Below are positions 1 to 30,463 of a stretch of DNA of 64,000 bases, piece by piece (the first letter of the stretch is position 1; each line of letters opens with the position of its first letter). Source of the DNA: Theropithecus gelada (Eukaryota; Chordata; Mammalia; Primates; Cercopithecidae); the NCBI RefSeq assembly GCF_003255815.1, contig NC_037668.1, positions 19,174,864 through 19,238,863 of the forward strand, written 5' to 3'. The position numbers were made by a program, and so were the translations under genes. The notes under the pieces are model-generated. The model did no database searches. It saw only the letters and a list, made by a program, of their open reading frames with translations, and was not told the origin of the DNA.

Positions 1-1269
1 TTGAATCTGTCACTGCTGAAATGCTCAGCAGCATCTGAAACAGATGGGAGTGTATTTGCCTTTTTGAAAACCAGTTTCTATTGGTCTTAGTTTTTTCATT
101 TTATTTCCCAAACACAATGCAGAAAATCAGAATGAGTTAAAAAAGAAATAAAGGAAACTTAAAGAGAGTTGTGCAAAAGGGTCTTGTTCCCCTCCCACCC
201 ACCCTATTCAGGGAAGGCCATTCCCCATCCCACCTCCCTGCTCCCCACCCCCCAACCCCAATCTATCCTTCCACCTTCACCAGGGCTTCACCCATCACCC
301 TGTACCCTCTCCAGGCTTTATCAGCCCAGAACCTAAAGAAGAGAGTAGGAGTACTCAGCCCAGGTTGTGGGGAAATTGGGCCCCTGAAGGAGACAGACTG
401 TGAAACAGCTGCCTTTAGGGGGGTTCAGATGAAATCTGAGGGAAGGAGACAAAATGTGGGCTGTGTCTGCGCTCTCCTATTTTATCACCAAGATGGGGGA
501 AGTTCCATATCCTGTAGCTCACAAAGGGAGTAAATAACTAGAGCACCAACCTGGGGCATTCAGTTGTCAGCCACCCTTAAGGGCTCTGTGGTTGGCTGTG
601 AGATGGGGCTTGAGGCCTGGTCCCTGCCCTCAGATGACTAGAGGCATAAAGGCAAAGATGTCACTGGTCTGACACCCTGGACAAGACTCTGCTGCCTCTC
701 CCAAATCAAGGGTAACCGTAGAGGACTGGCAGCTCTCCAAGGGCACTGTCATACACATAACCACTTCAACACGAGTCACTTTCAGTTCCTCCCTGGTTTC
801 TTGGCCCAACACTTTCCTCACCTCAAGTTGTTTTTTGGCTTTGGCAGGTGAGGAAAGAAGTACAGAATTTTAAACTTGGTGGCCAGATGATCTCCCGCTT
901 CACTTCACAGATAAGAAAATTGAGACCCAGAAAACTAACTACCAAAGATCATATAGCAAGTTAGAAGGAGACCCCAGGTCTCCAGATTGCAGCCCCCTCA
1001 ACCCCTTTTGTGTTGGTGGTTCTTTTTACTCTACACAGTCCGGGACCAGGAGGTCATGGCTTTCACAGGAGCTCAGCCTCACCTCGGTTCACACAGCCTA
1101 AGACTGTGCAGATGGATGTGGCTCTCACTAGGTGAAATTTCCTCAGGATGACTTATTAAAATCCTTTCTATCATCCCCTGACAATCCACCCTCAAAGGCC
1201 CGTAAGACTAGGTTCTTTCCTTTTTGAGGAGGTGGGGTGGGGGAAATCCCTTGCATAAGAAAGCTTGAC
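1..1269. other. Downstream flank of GATAD2B, no gene seen
   Basis: This is mostly unique sequence with C-rich stretches near 190-260 and no Alu. The 120-codon open frame at 171-533 is proline-rich, has no recognisable domain and no splice or promoter support. Part may still be distal UTR if the poly(A) site lies further out. Confidence 0.5.
895..1010 (+). repeat. MIR-like SINE fragment
   Basis: The order 'cttcacttcacagataagaa', 'aattgagacccagaaa' and 'atcatatagcaagtt', then a gap before 'ccaggtctcc', matches the MIR core and 3' region, with heavy divergence. Confidence 0.6.
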
Positions 1270-1289
1270 ACTGAATTTTGTTATATAGG

Positions 1290-1295
1290 TATATT
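1290..1295 (-). terminator. Candidate poly(A) signal variant (AATATA, minus strand)
   Basis: An AATATA hexamer occurs on the minus strand, where the unique UTR-like sequence reaches A/T-rich DNA; cleavage would fall near 1260-1280. No canonical AATAAA was noticed between here and the stop. A canonical minus-strand AATAAA does occur at 105-100, so a more distal end is possible. Confidence 0.3.
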
Positions 1296-3970
1296 GTATA
1301 TATGCTGATGCAATCAGAGGAAAAAAAAACAGTGCAAATACAATTACAATTCATAATAATACTTGGTTTCGATGCCCCCGGGAACTGCCCCATTCCTCGG
1401 CTACCTCCCAACCCCCAGCACTTCCCCACAGTATCAACCTAATGCTGGGGGATAGGGAGGGTGGGCAGGTTAGGGTAGGGAGTGGGCTCTGCCAAGGCAG
1501 TGCTGGTGACCCGGAGGGACTACTCCAGGGTGGGGAGGCAAGGCACAAATTAGGGGTGGGTGGTGGGGGAGGTGGCATCTCTAAGGAGGGATGGGGTTGG
1601 AGCAGCTGCCAGTCTCAGTGTGCTGGGCCCGGCCCACTCCCCTACCCACCCTCCACAGCCCTGCCTCCCTACCCCCTCCCCTTCCCCAGAAACCCTTTTG
1701 CACGGATCATACACAAACGGGCACATTACAAAATGACATAACACAGTTTCACAATATCCATGGCTAGGGCTTTTTTTTCTCTTTTTCAGGCTTTTTTTTT
1801 TTTCTACACAATGTACAATTCCTTTTAAATGGATCAAGAAATAGCTTATATACACGAATGAGTCCTTGTTATAACATCTCGGCAGCAAATATCATAAGCT
1901 AATGAAGGTCTTGATGGAAAGGATGGGAGCCTAGGACTGGGTTGGGGGTAGGGGTGTGGAGAGAAGGGTTATGCCTTCTGGAGGAGTAGGGAGAAAAGGG
2001 AATGATTAGGGAAAAGGAACAAAAGTAAAATATCAAGAAGCATCTTTACAAAGCAGTTCTATAGCTAATTCCTTTTAAAGGGGAAAGGAAAGGTAACCAA
2101 AGCAGGAAAACATTTATCTCTGTGTCTTAAAAAAAATTGTCTACCATACATATATCCAAAAATGTGGGAAAAATACTTATTCCAGGGATAGAGGGAGTCC
2201 AGATGCCGTGGTCAAATTATAAAATAAAATCGACAAATAAGAACCTCTGTCCCCCAGTTTTACCCAAGCCTTACCACCATTTCACCCATTTCAGGCTTCT
2301 AGGGAGTAAGACACCAACCTTAAACTACTGCTTTTAGTGCCTCTGGGGATGGAGGAAGCCAGGCAGAACTGGTGGGATCCTCACTCTACTAATAATGTTC
2401 CAAACAGAGGGTCTTTCCTCCTGTCCTTAGGGCATGAGGTTTAGTGTCTACACGGCCCAGAGCCTTGAGATGGATAGTAACAAGTAGACTTGGAGGGACA
2501 CAAGGCAATCGGTGATGAAAAAGAGAAAGAGAATTGAGGAAGACAGAAGGATGAGGAAGGAGGAGGGAAGGGAGGAGGTGGAAGGTTAATACTTTATCAT
2601 GATTAGGGAGACCTCACCTCCATCACTAATCCCTGGGAAGAGTATGAAAATGGGGAGAAGAAAGGGTAAGAAATCAAACCTCAGCAGTTGAACAAAGGGT
2701 CACCGAGCTATACTAGTCAAGAAGCAGCTTCTATGTAACTGACCCTGAGGGGATAAAAACAGGGAAGATTCCACCATCTCCCCTATGGCCTCAGCACCTA
2801 AGCAGGCACTGACTATAGGCTTTCCTTCTCCATGATTCCCCAACTCTACACATCTTACTTCCAAACCCCATTCTAAGGTGGCCTGGCTCCCAGGGAAAGG
2901 ACTCAGCTCAGGGCAGGGCAAGGACGGCCCACAGCCAGACAGTATTGCACATTCTCTGTTCCTTACTTCTAATCTCAACTGACAAACTTGGGCATCTCGT
3001 ACCTCTGAGCACCTCTGAGCTTGGGGAGAGGGAGACGTAACAGAAATGGCACTTCATCATGAGGGAGGGAGGAAGAGGCTAGACAGACATGCCACAAGGC
3101 AAGATGACTTGTAGGGAAAATATTTTTAAAAAAAGCTTCCAATTTTGTGGAAGAGAGAAAAGCAAAACCAAACAATTTATCCAGTGCTTTCAAAGCACAG
3201 AGGGCAAAGAAAAGATGTAAGAATATATCTTTATATATATATATATAATTTTAAAATAATCCCAGACCCAGTTCCATTAACCCCCCCTCCCTCTCCCACC
3301 ACTTACAGTCAGGGGCACCACATTCCCCAGAAAAATACTCGAAAAGACCCAATCACTACCTGTTACTAGCATCTAGCTTCCAGATCATTTCACCACTGGG
3401 GGAGCCCAGACACTGGCTGCATCTCTGCTCCTTTAAGTGCTCAATGAATTTGGGGGAAAGGGAGGAAAGAAAAAAGCCAGGAAGGCCCGTAGGGCCAGTA
3501 TAGTCACCCACAGTGGCACTGGGGTGTAGGGAGTAGAGGCCAGAGTAGGGGAACTGAGCCTGATTTTAGCTCTTTCTCCCACCCCACCTCCAAATTTTAT
3601 GGGGAAGATGTGCAGTTCGTGTGTGTGTTAATTTTAAAAGTGCCTTCTTTAAAAAAATTAATTTTAAAAAATAAAAGTGGGGAAACTTCCTCAGGTGACT
3701 TTCAAGGGCAACATATTAAACTTCTCCTCATTCTTCTCTGCTGAGAACATTGCCCCCAGTGCACTCTGGCAGCTTCTGGAGCCAGAGAGGCAGGTGGGTG
3801 TACACTATGAGAAGAGCAGAAACCCGTACCTTTAAGGGGCTTCCCTTACTTCAAAAACAATCTGGTCCACTCCCTCTTCCCACAGTGTGGGCAAATAGGA
3901 TGCTAATCTCCCCAATCCCCAGAACAGCAACATTGCACAATTCAATTCATTCTCTACATTAGTAGCGCTT

Positions 3971-3993
3971 AAAAAAAAAAAAAAAAAAAAAAA
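3971..3993. repeat. A23 homopolymer (U23 in the GATAD2B 3' UTR)
   Basis: A pure A run on the plus strand with no SINE body beside it. Confidence 0.95.
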
Positions 3994-4870
3994 GACAAAA
4001 TTAGTATCATTCTGGGGGCGGGAAACAACTATTTGTACAGCAGAGGTCCTAAGCTGGTTTTGCCACGAACTGTTTGGCTTTGAGCAGTTGGTTCTGCAGC
4101 TGGTGCAGCAGAGTAAGGACAGGACTCCAACCTGATTGTGTGCCCCCAGGCTCTCATCTCCTGGCACTCAGAGGGTGAAAGAATAGGCAAATATGAGAAT
4201 CTCAACTGTTGGGAGAGAGATCCCTTCTTTCCTCTATTTCCTCCTGTTGTCACTTGACTCATTCATGTCCATCCAATTTGTGGGACACCCAGCAAACAGT
4301 CTTGGAACAGCCGTTCCTCTGTATTATAGATGGGGCTATAGTTAGAGGGGATAGATTAGAATTTTTAAAAGCAGGGTGGGGTGAGAGATAATTTTACAAA
4401 GGATACAAGATGAAATAATTTTGGGCTGGTTGGCCTGGAGTAGACTTCCGTGTTCCCACTGGGGTCAGGAGATTGGTCTTATTTCCCCAAGATCCAGAAG
4501 GGCAGGACCTAGTTTCAATCCTCCCTGGCTCATAATTAAGCCCATCTTCATACCTCTCTCTCCCTGTCTTCTATGGGTAAATTCCAGAGTGGTTGAGTTT
4601 TAAAGCTCCTCCCTCCAGGCTCTTTCCCCTCATTCTTAGAGTCCAACTTCAATACTAAACACTGCCACCCAAATTGTCCAGCTCCCAAACACCTACAGGT
4701 GGGGTGCTATTCGTCCTTGTTCGATACCCCCAACCCCACGCCCTCCTCCGGTTAAGTGCATTCAAAACTTCTGCCCCTAACACTCTTTAGTCATGTCCTA
4801 CTAGGCAGCTGGGACCCCTACTGCAATCTGCAATGCTCGTATCATTGAACTGAATATCATTTGTGTTTAC

Positions 4871-4887
4871 AAAAAAAAAAAAAAAAA
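4871..4887. repeat. A17 homopolymer (U17 in the GATAD2B 3' UTR)
   Basis: A pure A run followed by a purine-rich 'aggaagaaaaggaaaaagaa' region, so the transcript would be pyrimidine-only for about 45 nt. Confidence 0.95.
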
Positions 4888-5333
4888 GGAAGAAAAGGAA
4901 AAAGAAAAAGATTGGTTGAGTGGGGGAAGGTTTAACCGTCCACTGAACAAAGGGAGGACACACAACATCATTAAAAATGGTAATAATTATAGCATAAAAC
5001 AACTTTAGAAACACACATTGGAGGGCTTAGATTCTCCCCAGGACCTCATTCTGACCTCTATCAGAGGTAAAGATCCACCTCACTGTTAAAGAAAATTGAA
5101 GAGAGAAGACAGAGCGGCAGAAAAACAGATCGCAGCAGTGTGAAATAAAGGGGAGGTGGCAGGGCAGGGCGTGTGTTTTCTTGCTGATTTCTATTTTTTG
5201 TCTTCTGTTTTTCTGTTTTGCTTTCCGTGTATGGTAGGCACCAGTACAGGCACTGCATGCGACAGAAGTTGGGGGAATGAAAGAGGAAAGGGATAAAGGA
5301 TTCAAGGATGGGGCAGTACAAGTGGAACAGGCG

Positions 5334-24060
<18,727 letters not shown>

Positions 24061-24134
24061 CCTATGGAAAGAAAACTACAAGTAAGATCAGAATAAAGTC
24101 CCTTAAATAGTATAAAGTTACAAGAATCTCTCTC

Positions 24135-24139
<5 letters not shown>

Positions 24140-24167
<28 letters not shown>
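24140..24167. repeat. (CA)14 microsatellite
   Basis: Pure dinucleotide run about 75 bp upstream of the acceptor of the ATG exon, not associated with an Alu. Confidence 0.95.
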
Positions 24168-24170
<3 letters not shown>

Positions 24171-24328
24171 CAAAGTTAACTAAGCTAATGTCCTGATATT
24201 GTCCTAGAACATCTATATTAAAGGAGAGCTCTCCATTCAACCTCAGCAATTTAAGTAAACTTAAATTTACATAAGTGAGGCCTGTTGATATTTGCCCTGA
24301 ATTCTATATGGATACAGACTGAAAACCT

Positions 24329-24420
24329 TTTTTTTTTTTTTTAGCTTTTATTTTATTTTATTTCAAGGGTACACGTGCAGGTTTGTTACATAGGTAAACT
24401 GCATGTTACCAGGGTTAGCA
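24329..24420 (-). mobile_element. Very short L1PA 3' end, antisense
   Basis: A T run is followed by 'gggtacacgtgcaggtttgt' and 'tacataggtaaactgcatgt', the last 70 or so bases of a primate L1. Confidence 0.8.
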
Positions 24421-24593
24421 GATTCAAAATCTGAAGAAACTTAAGATGCTTTTTAAAATGAAGAACTTAGGTGGTTAGCCTGATAAGCAGCACTATTTTT
24501 TTCTTTACTCATGAAGCAAAATTGATAAGCTAATTAATCATTATCTTCCTTTTTCACTTTGATTTTTTTTACACTAACAAAATCTAAATGTAG

Positions 24594-24885
24594 GCCGGGC
24601 ATGGTGGCTCAACTTATATTCCCAGCTCCTCCAGAGGCTGACGTGGGAAGACTGCTTGAGCCCAGGAGTTCAAGACCAGCCTGAGAAAAATCGTGAGACC
24701 CCATCTCTACAAAAAAATTAAAAATCTGTCAGGCATGGTGGCACATGCCTGTAGTCCCAGCTACTTGGGAGGGTAAGGTGGGAGGACTGCTTGAGACCAG
24801 GAGGTTGAGGCTGCCGTGAGCCTGATCGCCCCACTGAACTCCAGCTGGGGTGATACAGTGAGGCTCTGTCTTAAGAAACAAACAA
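24594..24885 (+). repeat. Old Alu (AluJ-like)
   Basis: 'ggccgggcatggtggctcaa' start, 'cgtgagcctgatcgccccac' in the right arm, tail 24874-24891. Confidence 0.88.
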
Positions 24886-25124
24886 CAAAAAATTCAAATG
24901 CAAATTCAGATTTAGATTTTCTCCAACACTTTCAAATCCAGGGTTGTTGTCCTGGTAGGAAACAGTAAAGATAAAATAGTAAGAAAATCTTTTAAGTCAA
25001 AGAAACACAGGTCAAAATTGCTACTTATGTTAATCAGGTCAAATATTTAGTAAGTTACTTTACCCTCCCAAGTTTCAATTTCATTTGTAAAAATGGAGTG
25101 CTTAAAATTTTCTTCTATTCCAGG

Positions 25125-25400
25125 GCTGGGCACAGCAGCTCACACCTATAATCCCAGCACTGGGCTGACGCGGGTGGATCACAAGGTCAGGAGTTCAAGA
25201 CCAGCCTGGCCAAGATGGTGAAACCCCATTTCTACTAAAAATACAAAAACTTAGCCGGGCTGGGTGGCGGGCGCCTGTAATCCCTGCTACTTGGGAAGCT
25301 GAGGCAGATAATTGATTGAACCCAGCAGGTGGAGGTTGCAGTGAGCTGAGATCTCGCCACTGCACTCCAGCCTGGGCAACAGAGGGAGAGAGGGAAGGAA
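25125..25400 (+). repeat. Alu followed by a GGAA tract
   Basis: 'ggctgggcacagcagctcac' start. Its tail has expanded into the purine repeat listed at 25381-25454. Confidence 0.9.
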
Positions 25401-25454
25401 AGAAGGGAGGAAGGAAGAGAGGAAGGAAGGAAGGAAGGGAGGGAGGGAGGGAGG
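25381..25454. repeat. (GGAA/GGGA)n purine tract
   Basis: A 74-bp purine-only run grown from an Alu tail. Confidence 0.93.
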
Positions 25455-25510
25455 AATAAAATAAAAAAGATTATTTTCCAGTTGCAATTAAAAAAAAAAA
25501 AAGAAACAGG

Positions 25511-25815
25511 GGCTGGGTGCAGTGGCTCACGCTTGTAATCCCAGCACTTTGGGAGGCTGAGGTAGGGTAGATCACTTGAGGTCAGGAATTCGAGACCAAT
25601 CTCGCCAGCATGGTGAAACCCTGTCTCTACTAAAAATACCAAAATTAGGCATGGCGGCGCTTTCATGTAGTCCCAGCTACCTGAGAGGCTGAGGCATGAG
25701 AATCACTTGAACCTGCAAGGTGGAGGTTGCAGTGTGCAAAGATTTCACCACTGCATTCCAGCCTGGGTGTGACAGAGTGAAACTGTCTCAAAACAAAAAC
25801 AAAACAAAACCAAAA
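25511..25815 (+). repeat. Alu, full length
   Basis: 'ggctgggtgcagtggctcac' start and (AAAAC)n tail. It lies only about 18 bp from an inverted Alu. Confidence 0.92.
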
Positions 25816-25832
25816 AATGAAACACACACCTT

Positions 25833-26127
25833 TTATTATTTATTTATTTGAGATGGAATCTTGTTCTGTCACCAGGCTGGAGTGGAGTGGTGAGATCTCA
25901 GCTCACTGCAACCTCTGTCTCCCAGGTTCAAGTGATTCTCCCGCCTCAGCCTCCCAAGTAGCTGGGACTATGGGTGTGTGCCACCACGTCCACCTAATTT
26001 TTTTATTTTAGTAGAGACGGGGTTTCACCATGTTGGCCAGGATCGTCGCAGTCTCTTGACCTTGCGATCTGCCCGCCTCGGCCTCCTAAAGTGCTGGGAT
26101 TTCAGGCATTAGCCACCATGCCCGGCC
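25833..26127 (-). repeat. Alu, full length
   Basis: 'tttatttgagatggaatctt' to 'accatgcccggcc'. Inverted partner of the Alu ending at 25815. Confidence 0.92.
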
Positions 26128-26405
26128 TGTTTTTATTTTTATTTTTGAGAGATAGGGTCTCACTCTATCACCCAGGCTAGGGTGCAAGTGGCACAATTAT
26201 AGCCTACTGCAGCTTCAAAGTCTAGGGCTCAAACAATCCTCCACGCCTCAGCCTCCTGAGTAGCTAGAGACGCATGCCACCACACTGGGCTAACTTTTCA
26301 GTTTTTTGTAGGACAAAGTCTCACTATGTTGCCCAGGCTGGTCTGGAACTCCTGGGTTCAAATGATCCTCCTGCCTCAGTCTCTCAAAGTGCTGGGGATT
26401 ATAGG
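26128..26405 (-). repeat. Old Alu
   Basis: 'ttttgagagatagggtctca' to 'gggattataggcagaaac'. The 5' end is worn. Confidence 0.86.
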
Positions 26406-26502
26406 CAGAAACACACCTTTTAGAGACAAGAGAAAAGTCAGAACCCAAACTTCTGAATTTTGGGGTAATGTTTTTTAATTCTTTCTCTTTTTAAAGAACA
26501 GC

Positions 26503-26865
26503 TTTAGCAGCCATAAAAAAGAATGAGTTCATGTCCTTTGCAGGGAAGTGGATGAAGCTGGAAGCCATCAATCTCAGTAAACTAACAAAGGAAGAGAAAA
26601 CCAAACACTGCATGTTTTCACTCGTAAGTGGGAGTTGAACAATGAGAACACATGGACACAGGGAGGGGAACATCACACACCTGGGTCTGTCGGGAAGTGG
26701 GAGGCAAAAGGAGGGAGAGCATTAGGACAAATACCAATGCATGTGGGGCTTAAAACCTAGATGACAGGTTGACAGCTGCTGCAAACCACCATGGCACATG
26801 TATACCTATGTAATAAACCTTCAGTTTCTGTGCGTGTATCCCAGAACTTAAAGTAAAATAAAATA
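26503..26865 (+). mobile_element. L1PA/PB-type 3' UTR, truncated
   Basis: 'agccataaaaaagaatgagt', 'catgttttcactcgtaagtg', 'gacacagggaggggaacatc' and 'ggcacatgtatacctatgta' are sense L1 3' end. A short (AAATA)n tail closes it. It is 5' truncated in the usual way. Confidence 0.88.
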
Positions 26866-26867
26866 AA

Positions 26868-27010
26868 ATAAGAAGAGCTTTACTGAGATATAATTCACAT
26901 ATCATGCAATTTACCTATGTAAAGTATACAATTCCATATTTAGCATATTCAAAGCTGTGCAACTATCATTATAATCAACTTTAGAACATTTTTATCACAC
27001 TTCACCTCCC
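26868..27010 (-). mobile_element. Short L1M 3' fragment, antisense
   Basis: 'tactgagatataattcacat' to 'gaacatttttatcacac' is the antisense L1M 3' UTR block. Confidence 0.6.
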
Positions 27011-27041
27011 AATTTACCTCTGAAAAATATCTTCAGATGGA

Positions 27042-27344
27042 GGCCGGGCGCGGTGGCTCACGCCTGTAATCCCAGCACTTTGGGAGGCCGAGACGGGCAG
27101 ATCATGAGGTCAGGAGATTGAGACCATCCTGGCTAACACAGTGAAACCCCGTCTCTACTAAAAAATACAAAAAACTAGCTGGGCAAGGTGGCGGGCGCCT
27201 GTAGTCCCAGCTACTCGGGAGGCTGAGGCAGGAGAATGGCGTAAACCCAGGAGGCGGAGCTTGCAGTGGGCTGAGATCCGGCCACTGCACTCCAGCCTGG
27301 GCGACAGAGCGAGACTCTGTCTCAAAAAAAAAAAAAAAAAAAAA
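27042..27344 (+). repeat. AluY, Old World monkey-type variants
   Basis: 'gagatccggccactgcac', 'aaaaactagctgggcaaggt' and 'ggcgtaaacc' are all present. Target duplication 'atcttcagatgga' at 27029-27041 and 27345-27357. Confidence 0.94.
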
Positions 27345-27600
27345 AATCTTCAGATGGAGGGACTAGAAAGTGGAGTGCTACAGAACACCCCCCTAACTCT
27401 ATAGTTAAATGTCTTCAGTACTTCAATCAGCACTATATAACTGAGAGTAGTAACTGGGCATACTATGGTAAGTTGGGGAGGGTAGGAAAAGTCTGCCACT
27501 CAACTGATTGTACACCTAGATGCAAAAAGTATAGCCATGCCTCATTTTATTGCATTTCACTTTATTGTGCTTTGCAGATACTGTGTTAAAGGAAGACAAG

Positions 27601-27915
27601 GCCAAGCACAGTGGTTCACACCTGTAATCCCAGTGCTTTGGGAAGCCAAGGCAGGCGGATCACTTGAGGTTAGGAGTTCGAGACCAGCCTGGCCAACATG
27701 GTGAAACCCTGTCTCTACTAAAAATACAAAAATTAGTCGGGTGTTGTGGCACACGCCTGTAATCCCAGCTATTTGGGAGGCTGAGGCAGGAGGATCGCTT
27801 GAACCCAGGAGGCAGAGATTTCAGTGAGCCAAGATCGCGCCACTGCACTCCAACCTGGGCGACAAAAGCAAGACTCTGTCTCAAACAACAACAAACAACA
27901 ACAACAAAAAACAAA
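27601..27915 (+). repeat. Alu in Tigger1
   Basis: 'ggccaagcacagtggttcac' start and (CAA)n tail. Splits the Tigger 5' terminal region. Confidence 0.92.
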
Positions 27916-28352
27916 TGTTTGCGGTAACCCTGTATTGAGCAACCCTAATGGTATCATTTTTCTAACAGCATGTTCTCACTCTGTCTCTGTGTCACATTTT
28001 GGTAATGATCAGTTATCTTTAATATTACTATTTTAATTGTTTTGTGGCACCATTAACTGTACTCAGAAGATGGCAAACTTAATAAATGTTGTGTGTGCTC
28101 TGACTGTTCCACAGACTGGCTGTTCTCCCATCTCTCTCTTTCTCCAGCTTCTTTACTATGAGACACAACAATATTGAAGTTAGACCAATTATTAACCCTA
28201 CAAGGGTCTCTAAGTGTTCAACTGAAAGGAAGAGTCACACGTTTCTCACTTTAAATCAAAAGCTAGAAATGATTAAGCTCAGCGAGGAAGGCTTGTTGAA
28301 AACCAAGATGGGCTAAAACCTAGCCCTCTTGCATGTAACAGTTAGCCAATTG

Positions 28353-28647
28353 TGGCCGGGTGTGGTGGCTCACGCCTGTAATCCCAGCAGTCTGGGAGGC
28401 TGAGGTGGGCAGATCACAAGGTCAGGAGTTCGAGACCAGCCTGTCCAACATGGTGAAACGCCGTCTCTACTAAAGATACAAAAAATTAGCCAAGCGTGGT
28501 GGCATGCGCCTGTAATCCCAGATACTCAGGAGGATCATGCAGGACAATCACTTGAACCCAGGAGGCGGAGGTTGCAGTGAGCCAAGATCGCGCCATTGCA
28601 CTCCAGGCTAGGCGACAGGGCGAGACTCCGTCTCAAAAAAAAAAAAA
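28353..28647 (+). repeat. Alu in Tigger1
   Basis: 'ggccgggtgtggtggctcac' start. 'gttagccaa' at 28341-28349 and 28649-28657 is the target duplication in Tigger text. Confidence 0.93.
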
Positions 28648-28710
28648 GGTTAGCCAAGTTGTGAATGCAAAGAAAAAGTTCCTGAAGGAATTATTAAAAG
28701 TGCTACTCCA

Positions 28711-28980
28711 GTGAACACACAAATAATGGCAAAGTGCAAAGGCTTTACTGGCAATATGGAGAAAGTTTTAGTGTACTGGCAAGATCAAACCAGCCACAAC
28801 ATTCCTTTAAGCCAAAGCCTAATTCAGAGTCAGGCCCTAACTCTCTTCAATTCTGTGAAGGCTGGGAGAGGTGAGGAAGCTGCAGAAGAAAAGTTGGAAA
28901 CTAGCAAAGGCTGGTTCATGAGGTTTAAGAAGTCATGCCATAACACAAAAGTACAAGGTACAGCAGTAGCCAAGTCCTGA
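28711..28980 (+). pseudogene. Tigger transposase fragment (CENP-B-type DNA-binding domain)
   Basis: This is an 89-codon open stretch. Its core NIPLSQSLIQSQALTLFNSV, EEAAEEKLETSKGWFMRFKK is the second helix-turn-helix (CENP-B/Tc5) unit of a pogo-type transposase. The open frame ends at a TGA at 28978-28980, and the catalytic DDE region continues only as scattered pieces among later insertions. Confidence 0.85.
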
Positions 28981-29036
28981 TGTAGAAGCTAACGCAAGTT
29001 ATCCATAAGATCTAGCTGAGATAACCCACAAAGGTG

Positions 29037-29288
29037 ACACATTAACAGTACATTATTTTCCCTTTTTAAAATTTTCTAATTTTTATTCTAGATTTAAGGG
29101 ATACATGTGTAGGTTTATTAAATGGATATATTGCATAATGCTGGGGTTTGGGCTTTTACTGAACCCATCACCCAAATAGCTAACATAGTACCCAATGGGT
29201 AGTTTTTCAACCCTTATCCCCCACTCTATTCCTCCCCTTTTTGGAGTACTCAGTATCTACTGTTTTCATCTATAAGTCCATGTGAACA
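29037..29288 (-). mobile_element. L1PB-type 3' end in Tigger1, antisense
   Basis: 'taagggatacatgtgtaggt', 'cacccaaatagctaacatag' and 'ctgttttcatctataagtcc' mark a 5'-truncated L1 on the minus strand. Flanking Tigger text 'aacagtacat' repeats on both sides (29044-29053 and 29284-29293), a candidate target duplication. Confidence 0.8.
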
Positions 29289-29482
29289 GTACATTTTCAA
29301 TGTAGACAAAATAGCCTTCTACTGGAAGACTTTCATAGAGAGATGTCAATACCAGGCTCCAAAGCTTCAAAAGACAGGCTGACTCTCTTGTTAGAGGCTA
29401 ATATGGCTGGTGACTTTAAATTGAAGTCAGTGATCATTTACTATTCCAACAATTCTAGGGCACTTAAGAACTACGTTAAATA

Positions 29483-29650
29483 AACTGGGCATAGTAGTGC
29501 ACGCCAGTAGTCTCAGCTATGTGGTAGGCTGAGGCAGCAAGGTTGCCTGAGCTCAGGATTTTGAGGCTGTAGAACACTATGACTGCACCTGTGAATAGCC
29601 ACTGCACTCCAGCCTGGACAACACAGCAAGACTCCATCTTTTAGAAAAAA
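29483..29650 (+). repeat. Alu monomer-type fragment in Tigger1
   Basis: 'actgggcatagtagtgcacg' to 'caagactccatct'. Tigger text 'taaataaactg'/'ggctaaatct' resumes across it. Confidence 0.8.
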
Positions 29651-29955
29651 GGTAAGAATTAGGCTAAATCTATTCTGCCTGTACTCTCTCAATGGAACAA
29701 TGACGTCTGGATGACAGCACATCTGTTTACAGTATGGTTTACTGAATATTTTAAGCTCATGGCTGAGATCTACTGCTCAGAAAAAAGATCCCTTTCAAAA
29801 TATTACTGCTCATTGACAATGCACCCAGTCACCAAGAGCTCTGATGGAGATGAACAAGGAGATTAATGTTGTTTTCATGTGGCTAACACATCCATTCTAT
29901 AGACCATGAATCAAGGAGTAATTCTGACTTTCAAGTCTTCCCATGTAAGAAATAT

Positions 29956-30258
29956 TGCTGGGCATGGTGGCTCATGCCTGTAACCCCAGCACTTTGGGAG
30001 GCCGAGGCAGGTGGATTACCTAAGGTCAGGAGTTCGAGACCAGTCTGACCAACATGGTGAAACCCCGTCTCTACTAAAAATACAAAGTTAGGCGTGGCAG
30101 TACATGCCTGTAATCCCAGCTACTTGGGAGGGTGAGGCAGGAGAATCGCTTGAACCTGGGAGGGGGAGGTGGCAGTGAGCCAAGATCATGCCACTGCACT
30201 CCAGCCTGGGCAACAAGAGCAAAACTCAGTCTCAAAAAAAAAAAAAGAAAAAGAAATA
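29956..30258 (+). repeat. Alu in Tigger1
   Basis: 'gctgggcatggtggctcatg' start. 'aagaaatatt' flanks both sides (29947-29956 and 30251-30260). Confidence 0.92.
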
Positions 30259-30272
30259 TTAATATATTTTAG

Positions 30273-30410
30273 GCCAGGCATGGTGGCTCACACATGTAAT
30301 TCCAGTGCTTTCAAGGCCCAGGTGGGAAGATCACTTGAGCCCAGGAGTTTGAGACTGGCCTGGGCAATACAGCAAGACCCTGTCTCTATACAAATAAAAA
30401 TTTAAAAAAC
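30273..30410 (+). repeat. Alu left-monomer fragment in Tigger1
   Basis: 'ggccaggcatggtggctcac' to 'acaaataaaaatttaaaa'. One arm only. Confidence 0.85.
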
Positions 30411-30463
30411 TTCCTGGAAATTATTTACCATTGCAGGAGGAAGCAAAACTATCAACATTTTTC

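Larger units (their letters stand above)
1270..5333 (-). other. GATAD2B: GATAD2B 3' untranslated region (distal end approximate)
   Basis: About 4 kb downstream of the stop contains no Alu or L1, in sharp contrast to the introns, as expected for a long regulatory 3' UTR. The transcript would carry U-rich tracts opposite the A runs at 3971-3993 (23) and 4871-4887 (17), and an (AU)-rich stretch near 3230-3260. The distal boundary is inferred from a variant poly(A) signal and recalled UTR size, so it could be wrong by hundreds of bases. Confidence 0.6.

Noticed and set aside
171..533. 120-codon plus-strand frame in the downstream flank
   Set aside because: Proline-rich low complexity, no domain, no splice or promoter context; compatible with chance in C-rich DNA.
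28711..28980. A domesticated CENP-B-like gene
   Set aside because: Only 89 codons of transposase remain inside a decayed Tigger1 with both TIRs still present; there is no sign of a complete, selected reading frame.
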